Assembly (NCBI GenBank): GCA_009392195.1
Contig: VFGY01000021.1
Coordinates: 1 to 64,000, forward strand
DNA: 64,000 nucleotides
Source of the DNA: SAR202 cluster bacterium
Lineage (GTDB): Bacteria > Chloroflexota > Dehalococcoidia > Lucifugimonadales > OSU-TB39
Direction: 5' to 3'
Part shown: positions 36,019-44,816 of the stretch, in pieces
How positions within the stretch are numbered: the first letter of the stretch is position 1
How the letters are laid out: each line of letters begins with the position of its first letter
Made by a program: the position numbers and the translations under genes
The notes under the pieces: model-generated
Told to the model about the DNA's origin: nothing
The model's database searches: none
What the model saw: only the letters and a program-made list of their open reading frames with translations

Positions 36019-37713
36019 ATTAGAATTTCTAAATTGTTTGGTAAAACATTAAGAGACGATCCTTCAGAGGCTGAACTAGACAGTCACAGATTAATGTTGA
36101 AATCAGGATTCATTAGTCAAATAGGGTCAGGGGTGTACAGTTATTTGCCATTAGGTTGGAAATCTTTAAGAAAGATTGAGCAGATAATTAGAGAAGAATT
36201 AGATGCTATAGATGGACAAGAGTTGCGTATGCCTGCTTTGCAACCATCTGATTTGTGGGAAAAATCAGGTAGATTTCAGGTTTTTGGCGATACTTTATTC
36301 AACTTTAACGATAGGCGGGGCAATACTATGGTTATGGCTCCAACTCACGAAGAAGTACTTACCTCTATGGTTAAGGCTAATGTTTTCAGTTACAGAGATC
36401 TACCTTTGTTACTTTATCAAATACAGACTAAATTTCGTGATGAAGAGAGGCCTAGAGGCGGGCTATTGAGAGTACGAGAATTCGACATGAAAGACGCCTA
36501 TAGTTTTCATGTTGATGAACAAGGCTTGGATAAAACATATAACGAAATGATTGGAGCGTATAAGCGGATATATGAAAGATGTGGGCTTGAGGTAATTATG
36601 GTTGAAGCGGATAGTGGAGCCATTGGTGGAAAAGCATCACATGAGTTTATGGCCCTTTCAGATGTGGGCGAAGATACTGTAATTATGTGTGAATCTTGTG
36701 ATTATGCAGCTAATGAAGAGAAAGCTGCTTTTGATAAGTCCATAGAAAACATGTTTGCAAATGAATTTGTAGAAGAAATTCACACTCCTAATGTTAAAAC
36801 TATAGAGGCATTGGGGGAATTTTTGAACATAAATTCTAGCCAGACACTGAAATCTGTAATGTATGATTCCGATGGGGAATTGGTTTTAGCTTGTTTGCGT
36901 GGGGATTTAGAAATTAATGAAACTAAACTCAAGAATTTTTTGAAATCTAATGAGTTGTTGGTTGCTAGTGATGACAGTCTTTCTAGGCATTCAATAGTTG
37001 CAGGATATGTGTCTCCTGTTGGACTACATGGGATAAAGATTGTTGTTGATGATTCTCTAGTAGAAACTGGAGGTTTCGTTGCTGGCGCTAATAAACCTGA
37101 TTATCATATCAAGAATGTCGTTTTCAATCGCGATTTTAATTCTTCAAATATTGTAGATATAGCAAAAGCTAATGATGGATATAAATGCACCTGTGGGGGA
37201 GAATTAGAAACTCGAAGAGGTATTGAGGTCGGTCATGTTTTTAAATTAGGTAGCAAATATAGTGAAGTATTTGAGGCAAGTTTTCTTGATGAGGAAGGGA
37301 AGAGAGGTACAATCCAAATGGGATGTTATGGTATTGGAGTAGGGAGGTTGCTAGCAGCGGTAATTGAACAAAACAATGATGATTTTGGGATGGTTTTGCC
37401 TGTGTCCATTTCACCTTTTAAAGTGTGGCTGACTGCATTAAATATTGACGATGAACAGATAAATAAAACATCTTTTGAAGTTTATGAAAAATTGCGTAGC
37501 TTAAAGATTGAAGTTTTATTTGATGATAGAGATGAGTCAGCAGGAGTAAAATTCAAAGATGCTGATTTAGTTGGAGTGCCTTATCGTGTTGTAATAAGTA
37601 CTCGTAATCTTAAAGAAGGTGTGGTGGAAATCAAGGAAAGGTCTAACCCTGATGCTGTTAAGATTCCAGTTGGAAAAATCCAACAATTTTTTGAAAATGA
37701 AATATGTGATTAA
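36019..37713 (+). CDS. proS: Proline-tRNA ligase, bacterial type with insertion domain
   Basis: I place the start at ATT 36019 on the basis of the Shine-Dalgarno and homology (RISKLFGKTLR); the next standard start is TTG 36034, which would trim a conserved N-terminus. Class II motifs: PTHEEVLTSM, TKFRDEERPRGGLLRVREF and, late, GCYGIGVGRLLAAV. Between motifs 2 and 3 is the roughly 180-residue INS editing domain (SQTLKSVMYDSDGELVLACLRGD), as in bacterial ProS. A C-terminal anticodon domain (SISPFKVWLTAL) follows. It charges tRNA-Pro and edits Ala-tRNA-Pro. Confidence 0.95.
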   Translation: MRISKLFGKTLRDDPSEAELDSHRLMLKSGFISQIGSGVYSYLPLGWKSLRKIEQIIREELDAIDGQELRMPALQPSDLWEKSGRFQVFGDTLFNFNDRRGNTMVMAPTHEEVLTSMVKANVFSYRDLPLLLYQIQTKFRDEERPRGGLLRVREFDMKDAYSFHVDEQGLDKTYNEMIGAYKRIYERCGLEVIMVEADSGAIGGKASHEFMALSDVGEDTVIMCESCDYAANEEKAAFDKSIENMFANEFVEEIHTPNVKTIEALGEFLNINSSQTLKSVMYDSDGELVLACLRGDLEINETKLKNFLKSNELLVASDDSLSRHSIVAGYVSPVGLHGIKIVVDDSLVETGGFVAGANKPDYHIKNVVFNRDFNSSNIVDIAKANDGYKCTCGGELETRRGIEVGHVFKLGSKYSEVFEASFLDEEGKRGTIQMGCYGIGVGRLLAAVIEQNNDDFGMVLPVSISPFKVWLTALNIDDEQINKTSFEVYEKLRSLKIEVLFDDRDESAGVKFKDADLVGVPYRVVISTRNLKEGVVEIKERSNPDAVKIPVGKIQQFFENEICD

Positions 37714-37734
37714 AGAAGTACTTAAAGGAGTGAC

Positions 37735-39357
37735 ATGAGTAAAACTGGAGGGGAAGCTTTAGTAGAAAGCATCAAAGCTAAAGGAGTTGAAGTAGTTTTT
37801 GGGATTCCTGGAGTCCAACTTTATCATTTAATGGATGCATTTTATAAGAATCCTGAAATAAAATTTATAGTAACTCGTCATGAACAGGGCGCGGCATATA
37901 TGGCTGATGGATATGCTAGGGCCAGTGGAAAAGAAGGGGTTTGTGTGGTTGTTCCAGGGCCTGGATTGTTGAACGCTAGTGCGGCTATAGGTACTGCTTA
38001 TTCGGCATCTTCTCCTGTATTAGTTTTAACTGGCCAAATAAATAAAGATTTCATTGGGCTTGAGGGCGGAGAATTACATGAAATCCATGAACAACTTGAT
38101 GTGATGAAACCGATTACGAAATCTGCTGAAAGAGTGGTGGATGCATCTCAAATAGAAGCGGCAGTTGAGCGTGCTTTTTATCAATTAAGAACAGGTAGGC
38201 CTAGGCCGGTTGAAATTGAAGTTCCTCCTGATACATTTGCCGAAGAATTTGATGACTCAAATTTTAGTCCGGAAAATGAAGAATATCCTTTGCTTTACCC
38301 GAAGGAAGAAGATTTACTTGAAGCAGCAAAATTATTATCTGAATCAAAAAAAACTATAGTTTGGGCTGGTGGTGGGGTTATATCCTCAGGAGCCTCTGAA
38401 TCATTGACTAAATTGGTTGATTATATCCAATCTCCGGTATTTACTACTCAATCAGGTAAGGGTGCTTTTTCAGATAGTCATCCTTTATGTATGGGTTCGA
38501 ATGGATTTGGAACAAATGTGTTGGGAGATTTTACAAGTGGATATGATGTTGTATTAGCTGTAGGAACGAGATTTCATGGTGTTGGTCTAGAAGATAACGT
38601 GAAATTGATTCAAATTGATGTAGATGATGAGGAAATTGGACGTAATCACCCAGCTCAAGTTGGCATTAATGCTGATGCGAAAGTAGCTTTAGATTTGTTA
38701 TATCCGATAGTGCAATCTTTAGTTCCCGGGAAAAATAGCAGACATCAGGAAGTTAGCGAACATAAGCAAAAAGTGTCTAAGCAGTTTAACTCGATTGAAC
38801 CGCAGGCATCTTTTCTAAAAGCTATCAGAAATGCCGTGCCTGACGACGGTATAGTGGTGCAGGGTGTAACGCAAATAGGGTATTATTCGAGAGTTTATTA
38901 CGAAGCTTATCAGCCAAGGTCATATATTACGTCTAATTATTTTGGTAATTTAGGGTATGTTTATCCAACTGCGCTTGGTGCAAAAGTGGCTTGTCCTGAT
39001 AAAGCTGTAGTAGCAATTTCTGGTGATGGCGGTTTCTTGTTCAACTCACAAGAACTAGCAACAGCAGTTAAGTATGGCATAAATGCTGTGGTTTTGGTCT
39101 TTAATGATAATGCTTTCGGTAATGTCAAGAGAGACCAATCAAAAAGTTTTTCTGGCAACGTTATCGGATCTGAACTATTGAATCCGGATTTTGTAAAGTT
39201 GGCTGAATCTTATGGAGCACTGGGTATTCGTGTTTCAAATGCTTCAGAACTAGAAAAAGAATTGACTAGAGTTTTGGAGATTGAACGGAATAATCCAAGC
39301 CAGGCTCGACCTGTTTTGATTGAAATACCTGTTGGGCCTATGCCCCAACCTTGGTAA
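37735..39357 (+). CDS. Thiamine diphosphate-dependent enzyme, acetolactate synthase-like
   Basis: 540 residues with the three ThDP domains: pyrimidine-binding (VFGIPGVQLY; catalytic Glu50 in RHEQGAAYMADGYAR), central (SKKTIVWAGGGVISSGA) and pyrophosphate-binding (ISGDGGFLFNSQELA). The family includes acetolactate synthase, benzoylformate decarboxylase and oxalyl-CoA decarboxylase. IlvN is not nearby and the FAD-site motifs of true IlvB are weak, so it may be a 2-oxoacid decarboxylase or ligase. AAAGGAG precedes the ATG, 21 bases after proS. The next gene encodes an iron-sulfur protein. Confidence 0.85.
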   Translation: MSKTGGEALVESIKAKGVEVVFGIPGVQLYHLMDAFYKNPEIKFIVTRHEQGAAYMADGYARASGKEGVCVVVPGPGLLNASAAIGTAYSASSPVLVLTGQINKDFIGLEGGELHEIHEQLDVMKPITKSAERVVDASQIEAAVERAFYQLRTGRPRPVEIEVPPDTFAEEFDDSNFSPENEEYPLLYPKEEDLLEAAKLLSESKKTIVWAGGGVISSGASESLTKLVDYIQSPVFTTQSGKGAFSDSHPLCMGSNGFGTNVLGDFTSGYDVVLAVGTRFHGVGLEDNVKLIQIDVDDEEIGRNHPAQVGINADAKVALDLLYPIVQSLVPGKNSRHQEVSEHKQKVSKQFNSIEPQASFLKAIRNAVPDDGIVVQGVTQIGYYSRVYYEAYQPRSYITSNYFGNLGYVYPTALGAKVACPDKAVVAISGDGGFLFNSQELATAVKYGINAVVLVFNDNAFGNVKRDQSKSFSGNVIGSELLNPDFVKLAESYGALGIRVSNASELEKELTRVLEIERNNPSQARPVLIEIPVGPMPQPW

Positions 39358-39379
39358 ATTATATTTAGGAAAGAGATAT

Positions 39380-40345
39380 ATGGATAAACCTAAAAAGGTT
39401 CTTTGTTCCAAGTATTCTAGTGAAAATAAAGAGTCTATATCTGGAACTGCCCCTGATTGGGATACTTTAATTCTTGTTTCACTCAATACCCCTTGGCAAC
39501 CTGATATTGAAGATTCAAATGATTTTCCTGCAGGCATTAATGACATAGTTAAATCCGCATCAAATATGAATAATAAAATCAGATTACAATGCATAATTCC
39601 TGATGAAGATTATGTTGGAACAGGCTTAACTAAAATAATAAAGTATTCTAAGCAATCAGATGAAGATTATTTCTCTAAATTTCAAAAGTTTGAGTTTGAT
39701 GTATCTTCGGACAAAATTTATAGTGTGGTAAATGATTTGACCCTTAATGAAGACGAAGAGTTAATTGAGCAGGGGCTAGCAAACAATAAAGACGCCCGTG
39801 ACATATTTGTTTGTACTCATGGGAGTAGAGATGTATGTTGCGCTTCTTTTGGTTTCCCGATTTATACGGAATTAAAGAATAGGTTCTCTGATACAAGTAC
39901 TAGGGTTTGGAGAATAAGTCATATTGGAGGACACAGATATGCTCCTAATGTGATTGAAATGCCTAGTGGTAGACTTTGGTCTAGAGTAGAAGCGGATGAC
40001 ATAGAAGGGGTTTTTGAAAAACAATATTCAACTAATGAAATTCAACCCTTCTACAGAGGGTTAATAGGTTTAAATTCTGCATATGAACAAATCATGGAAG
40101 CAAAATTGTTATTGCAAAACGGATGGGACTGGGAAAGTATTTTGTTTAAAAGTAAAATCATTGAATGTGAAGATGAAAGAGCTATAGTCCAATTTGAAAC
40201 CTCCGGATCTGGTAATACTGAAAAATCCGTATATCAAGCAGCAATAGAGATTGATGGATATGTGCAGACGATTCAATGCAGAACTGGGATTGAATCGAAA
40301 AAAGAACCCCAATATAAAATGGTAGCGTTCGATAAATTAACGTGA
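39380..40345 (+). CDS. Sucrase/ferredoxin-like (Apd1-type) thioredoxin-fold [2Fe-2S] protein
   Basis: 321 residues from ATG 39380, with AGGAAAGAG upstream; a TTG at 39320 inside the previous gene is less likely. It matches the Suc/Fer-like family (PF06999): VCTHGSRDVCCASFG and RISHIGGHRYAPNVIEMPSGRLW. Cys145-x8-Cys154 and His181-x3-His185 are the four positions that bind a non-Rieske bis-histidinyl [2Fe-2S] cluster in yeast Apd1. The N-terminal 130 residues lack a motif I know. It starts 22 bases after a ThDP-enzyme gene, so it may serve as electron carrier for it or a linked oxidoreductase. Confidence 0.82.
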   Translation: MDKPKKVLCSKYSSENKESISGTAPDWDTLILVSLNTPWQPDIEDSNDFPAGINDIVKSASNMNNKIRLQCIIPDEDYVGTGLTKIIKYSKQSDEDYFSKFQKFEFDVSSDKIYSVVNDLTLNEDEELIEQGLANNKDARDIFVCTHGSRDVCCASFGFPIYTELKNRFSDTSTRVWRISHIGGHRYAPNVIEMPSGRLWSRVEADDIEGVFEKQYSTNEIQPFYRGLIGLNSAYEQIMEAKLLLQNGWDWESILFKSKIIECEDERAIVQFETSGSGNTEKSVYQAAIEIDGYVQTIQCRTGIESKKEPQYKMVAFDKLT

Positions 40346-40385
40346 CAAAAATTATGGTGAGTTAATTTATTAAGGGAGGATACAA

Positions 40386-41507
40386 ATGTCAGTAATATTT
40401 GATGCCCATGCTCATTGTTTTCCGCCATTAGGTTTGGATCGCGGGGATAAACAGTATTACGATATGTGTTCGGCCGAACATCAATATCACGTTCGTTTTC
40501 ATCCTCAGGGCGTGAGACGTTCTAGCGACTCTTCTCTAATCTCCCTGCAAAAACAAAATTCTATATTAACTGGTGAACATGATGGGGTTTCTTGGTTGCC
40601 AGATATATCTTTTAGAATAGGTGAATTTGGAAGATTAGAATTTACCCATGAAGAACAAGATTATTATATGCAATGGATGCCTCCTTCTTTAACCAATATG
40701 GAAAGTTCTCCGGAACATTTAATTGCACAAATGGAATACGCTGGTGTAGATAGAGCTGTTTTGCAACATGATCGAGTCTACGGTCATTTAGACGAATTTT
40801 TGGGAGAGTGTGTGAAAAAATATCCAAATAAACTTGTTGGACTAGCGCAAGTTCAAGAATGGCGCGCCGGTGAGCCTGACCAACTTGATAGACTCAAGTA
40901 TCAGGTTCTAGAACAAGGATTCAGAGGAGTATACTTTTCAACCGGTGGGTTTTTTCATGTAGATTTCAATATGAGCGTCAATGATTCATCTCTAGATCCG
41001 TTTTGGTCTTTAGTAGAAGAATTGAATATACCAATACATTGGTATGCAGGAGAATATAGGAATCCAATGATGGAGGTTTATCTAAGAGAGCTTGAAGATT
41101 TTACTTTCTGGGCTGAATCTCATCAAAATATTCCCAGTGTTTTAACTCACGGACTCAACAATATAAGTATGCTGAAAGGTGAACCTGATATTATAAGGTA
41201 TCAATTGCCTGAAGTTATGGTCAGATTACTTAAGTATGATAATTGGTCTATAGAATTGATGTTACATCTTATGGCAAGTGATTCACCATATCCGCCCTAT
41301 AATCCACATTTAGAAAAAATTGTAGAAGATTTAATGAATGAAATTGGAATAGAGAAATTGATGTGGGGTTCAGATATGCCTTGTTGTGAAAGAACACTAA
41401 GTTATAAACAGTCATTGGTTCTATATAAAGAAAAATGTGAATTTCTGACTCAGGATCAAACTGACTTAATTATCGGAGGTAATCTAGAAAAACTTTACCC
41501 GTTGTGA
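40386..41507 (+). CDS. Amidohydrolase-2 family metal-dependent hydrolase
   Basis: 373 residues. A strong AAGGGAGGA Shine-Dalgarno precedes the ATG. The metal site is complete by motif: His8-x-His10 (DAHAHCFPP), PIHWYAGEYRNP, VLTHGLNN and LMWGSDMPCCE. A long insertion after the first strand (residues about 20-90) distinguishes it from the smaller family member at 19014. AH2-family enzymes hydrolyse or decarboxylate small acids. It is the last of a short rightward group after the iron-sulfur gene (40-base gap). Substrate unknown. Confidence 0.85.
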   Translation: MSVIFDAHAHCFPPLGLDRGDKQYYDMCSAEHQYHVRFHPQGVRRSSDSSLISLQKQNSILTGEHDGVSWLPDISFRIGEFGRLEFTHEEQDYYMQWMPPSLTNMESSPEHLIAQMEYAGVDRAVLQHDRVYGHLDEFLGECVKKYPNKLVGLAQVQEWRAGEPDQLDRLKYQVLEQGFRGVYFSTGGFFHVDFNMSVNDSSLDPFWSLVEELNIPIHWYAGEYRNPMMEVYLRELEDFTFWAESHQNIPSVLTHGLNNISMLKGEPDIIRYQLPEVMVRLLKYDNWSIELMLHLMASDSPYPPYNPHLEKIVEDLMNEIGIEKLMWGSDMPCCERTLSYKQSLVLYKEKCEFLTQDQTDLIIGGNLEKLYPL

Positions 41508-41554
41508 TTACTATCTGTTAGTTTTCATGTGTTTTTAAATCTATTAAGATTAAT

Positions 41555-42343
41555 TTAAAAATATCTATCTACTAAATTGGAATCTTCAACCGAGTCGGGT
41601 AAAAAGAATTCGTATAAATCTGGTGACCGGTATTCGTGAATTAATTTAGATTTGAAATTTGGTTTCACTAAAGTACTTTTAACAACAATTTTGTTGAAAT
41701 CACTTATTTCAGATGAGTTCAAATATTCTTGAAGTGGCATCCATTTGCATTCTTCTATTTCTTCAGTTTGAGGAGTGATCTTATTTGATAGTGGTTTCAG
41801 TAAAGCTACAAAATATATATCAGATTTTTGATACCTGTACTCATGAATATGTCTAAAAGATGATATTGAAACGAACTCTGTTTTGACTCCGGTTTCCTCT
41901 AATACTTCCCGTATTACTCCATCAACTAAATGCTCATCGGCATTTATTGCGCCTCCAGGTAATTTAAGTTGATTGATTTGACCTTTCCGAACATATTTTT
42001 CTCTTACTACTAAAATCTCATTTTTTGAATTAATTGCCACGCCACCAATACCTATGTAGTGAGATGCAAAAGGAGGGATAAATGCTTTTGATTTTAACCT
42101 ATATACCAACATAAGCGATTGTTCAGAAGTGTGGTGGAAATTAAAACCTAAATTCACGGCTGGGTGTATCAGGTTTGACTGAGAAATCATAAGTTTCAAC
42201 CATACGAGTTTTGAGTCAGTTGCTTGCCATCTATGAATTGATTCTTTTAAGTCATTAGCAAATACTTTCAGGTCTGTTGGTAAATTGTTTGGTTCCAATA
42301 TGATTCCGCCAAACGGATCGGTTGTTGATTTTAGAATAGACAT
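41555..42343 (-). CDS. Nudix hydrolase with NUDT6-like N-terminal domain
   Basis: 262 residues. The Nudix box GX5EX7REUXEEXGU is complete at 131-153 (GAINADEH...REVLEETGV). The 90 residues in front (VWLKLMISQSNLIHPAVNLGFNFHHTSEQSLMLVYRL) match the small domain found before the Nudix domain in eukaryotic NUDT6/GFG and plant NUDT2/NUDT8-type proteins. Such enzymes split nucleoside diphosphates linked to other groups, for example NADH, ADP-ribose or CoA derivatives. It is a lone minus-strand gene between two rightward genes. Confidence 0.87.
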   Translation of the reverse strand: MSILKSTTDPFGGIILEPNNLPTDLKVFANDLKESIHRWQATDSKLVWLKLMISQSNLIHPAVNLGFNFHHTSEQSLMLVYRLKSKAFIPPFASHYIGIGGVAINSKNEILVVREKYVRKGQINQLKLPGGAINADEHLVDGVIREVLEETGVKTEFVSISSFRHIHEYRYQKSDIYFVALLKPLSNKITPQTEEIEECKWMPLQEYLNSSEISDFNKIVVKSTLVKPNFKSKLIHEYRSPDLYEFFLPDSVEDSNLVDRYF

Positions 42344-42560
42344 ATTATTAATTTAAAAGACCAACATCAGTAAATATTTGTTTCAACTCTTTTATTTGGG
42401 TTTGATTAAATGGACGCATTCATATCTGAATTCCCTTATTTTAAATAGGATATTATGACAAAATAGAATTAATTAATAGTGTAAAATTTTTGTATCAAAG
42501 ATAATATTACTGAAATCGATTTGAAAACCAATCTTGAGCAATATTTACTGGAGGCCTTTA

Positions 42561-43880
42561 GTGTCAAATATAGTTGAAACATATACAAACAAATTTGCGA
42601 AATCCAACGAATTGTATCAAAAAGTCAGACAGGTTATTCCTACTGGAGGACATTTGTCTAGAGACGTTAAGCCTTTTCCTGTTGCCGTGGAAGAAGCAAC
42701 AGGTGTAATTAAAAAAGATTTGGATGGGAATCAATTAATTGACTATATGACCGGTTACGGTGCTCTTATATTAGGTAATTCACACCCAGAGGTTATTGAA
42801 GAAGTTAAGAAAAGATTGGTTACAGGGACTCATATGGGAACGATACATCCATTAGAGTTAGAGTGGGCGGAAATGGTCAAGAAATTAATTCCTTCGGCAG
42901 AACGGGTTAGATTTACTGGTACTGGTACCGAATCAACACTATTGGCTATGCGGTTAGCAAGAGCTTACACCGGTAAACACAAGATTGTAAAATTCAGGGA
43001 ACATTTTCATGGATGGCATGACTATGCTTCTCCCGGAGCAGGTATTACCGAACAAACAGGTATACCAGCTGAGACCATGACAGGTACACTTGTAATTGAG
43101 CCTAATATTGATGAACTAAGTGGTGTTTTAGAATCAAGAGATGATATAGCAGCAGTTATATTAGAACCTACTGGTGGTCATTGGGGACAATATCCAATTC
43201 AAAACCCATATTTCTTATCTAATGTCCGGGAATTAACCAAAAAGCATAATGTGGTAATGATAATGGATGAAGTAATATGCGGATTCAGGATATCTAAAGG
43301 CGGAGCACAGGCTAAATTTTCTGTTACACCTGATTTAACAACTATGGCTAAAATAGTTGCTGGTGGGATGCCTGGTGGCGCCGTCGCTGGAAAAGCAGAG
43401 GTTATGGATCAATTATCTTTTGAACTTGGTTCTAATAGAGTTGATCACCATGGTACTTTTAATGCTAATCCTGCCACTGCTGCTGCGGGAATAGCTACCT
43501 TAAAGATATTAGACAGAGATCCCATAAACAGTCATGCTGATGCTATGTCGATAAGATTAAAAGCCGGATTAAATGAACAGTTATCAAAGTATGAAGTTAA
43601 AGGCCATGCTCACGGAGTAGCTTCTATCGTTCATATTTTGCTAGACGTTGAATGTTCATGTGATGGTTACATGTGTACTCTAGATCATTCCGAAATTGCG
43701 CGGTCATGTAAAACGTATAGTGGAGCTGTCAAAATGGCTATGCTTAATGAAGGTGTAGATATGATGGGTGGCATAGGATTTATGGTCTCAGGAGTTCATG
43801 ATGAAAATACAATCGATAGTACATCTGAAGCTTTTGGAAATGCTCTTAAAGCTCTGAGAGCAGATGGCATTATAAGGTGA
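42561..43880 (+). CDS. Class III PLP aminotransferase, glutamate-1-semialdehyde aminomutase-like
   Basis: 439 residues from GTG 42561, seven bases after GGAGG; a TTG at 42534 is in frame but has no ribosome-binding site. Signatures: RVRFTGTGTESTLLAMRLAR, FHGWHDYA, AAVILEPTGG, VMIMDEVICGFR (Asp) and TMAKIVAGGMPGGAVAGK with the PLP Lys in AKIVAGG. It differs from true HemL in lacking its C-terminal signatures and in a Cys-rich stretch (ECSCDGYMC). It may transaminate an amino acid or amine; no other haem gene is nearby. Confidence 0.85.
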   Translation: MSNIVETYTNKFAKSNELYQKVRQVIPTGGHLSRDVKPFPVAVEEATGVIKKDLDGNQLIDYMTGYGALILGNSHPEVIEEVKKRLVTGTHMGTIHPLELEWAEMVKKLIPSAERVRFTGTGTESTLLAMRLARAYTGKHKIVKFREHFHGWHDYASPGAGITEQTGIPAETMTGTLVIEPNIDELSGVLESRDDIAAVILEPTGGHWGQYPIQNPYFLSNVRELTKKHNVVMIMDEVICGFRISKGGAQAKFSVTPDLTTMAKIVAGGMPGGAVAGKAEVMDQLSFELGSNRVDHHGTFNANPATAAAGIATLKILDRDPINSHADAMSIRLKAGLNEQLSKYEVKGHAHGVASIVHILLDVECSCDGYMCTLDHSEIARSCKTYSGAVKMAMLNEGVDMMGGIGFMVSGVHDENTIDSTSEAFGNALKALRADGIIR

Positions 43881-43900
43881 TTTTAATGTGGATTATCAGT

Positions 43901-44806
43901 CTAGATAGTTGATAGGAATAATTTCAGCTCTTTTATAAAATCAACTGGATTATCCCCTACAACCAAATGGCTCGCATTTTTAATAGATACTAATTTAGAT
44001 CCTTTAATAATTGACTGCATCTTGAGTGCGGTTGATTTTGTCAAAATGTTGCTATGAGCTGCGTGCATAATTAGTGTAGGACACTCGATTTTATTTACTG
44101 ATGCCCACAATTGATTTTGAAGCTTTATTTCACTATCCTTGCTTGATATTCTATTTTTGATTCCAGGGTCATATTTCCATACCCATTTACCATTATCTAG
44201 TTGTTTTATGCTATTCATTATGCTGGCTCTAATACTTTCCATAGGTCTAGTGGAATTGTATTGCATTGTTTTTGATACCAACTCATCAACTGAAACGAAA
44301 TTAGATTGTTGCTCAAGGAATTTCCTAACACTCTCGGTGCCATTTGGATTACTCTCTGGTCCCGAATCCACTATCACCATGGCAGATAGTCGGTTACTGT
44401 GATTTTCAGCATAACTTAAGGCTATTTTCCCGCCCATTGAGAATCCTACCAGCACAAATTTATCAAGGTTGAGCTTGTCGATGATTTTTATAGTGTCTTC
44501 TAATAAAGTGTTATGGGAGTAATCTTGATTTGTGCTCCATCCCGAATCCCCATGACCTCTTTGGTCAATCGTAATGGATCTATAGTTATTGGATAAAGCT
44601 AATGCAACTAAGTCCCAAGTTCGACTAGTTTGGGCTAATCCATGAAGCATGAGTATTGGTGGGTTGTCCGATTTACCCCAATCTAAATAATGGAATTTTA
44701 TTTGGTTTACGTTTATTTCTCGGTTTTGTACTGATACATTTTCAGGTACATCAATACCTAAATTTTCAGCATAATTTGATAATATTCGAATTTGGTTTTC
44801 GTTCAT
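43901..44806 (-). CDS. Alpha/beta-hydrolase fold protein
   Basis: About 301 residues from an ATG at 44806 (MNENQIRIL), which keeps it just clear of the amidase stop at 44817; a longer in-frame version would overlap the amidase. Signatures: LMLHGLAQTSRTWD (oxyanion loop), RGHGDSGWS, nucleophile elbow GFSMGGKIAL and the late KNASHLVVGDNP with the catalytic His. The acid is likely in the strand before AAHSNILTKS. Esterase, lactonase or dehalogenase activity is possible. It is the last gene of the nine-gene leftward run. Confidence 0.87.
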   Translation of the reverse strand: MNENQIRILSNYAENLGIDVPENVSVQNREINVNQIKFHYLDWGKSDNPPILMLHGLAQTSRTWDLVALALSNNYRSITIDQRGHGDSGWSTNQDYSHNTLLEDTIKIIDKLNLDKFVLVGFSMGGKIALSYAENHSNRLSAMVIVDSGPESNPNGTESVRKFLEQQSNFVSVDELVSKTMQYNSTRPMESIRASIMNSIKQLDNGKWVWKYDPGIKNRISSKDSEIKLQNQLWASVNKIECPTLIMHAAHSNILTKSTALKMQSIIKGSKLVSIKNASHLVVGDNPVDFIKELKLFLSTI

Positions 44807-44816
44807 TACTAAGTAG

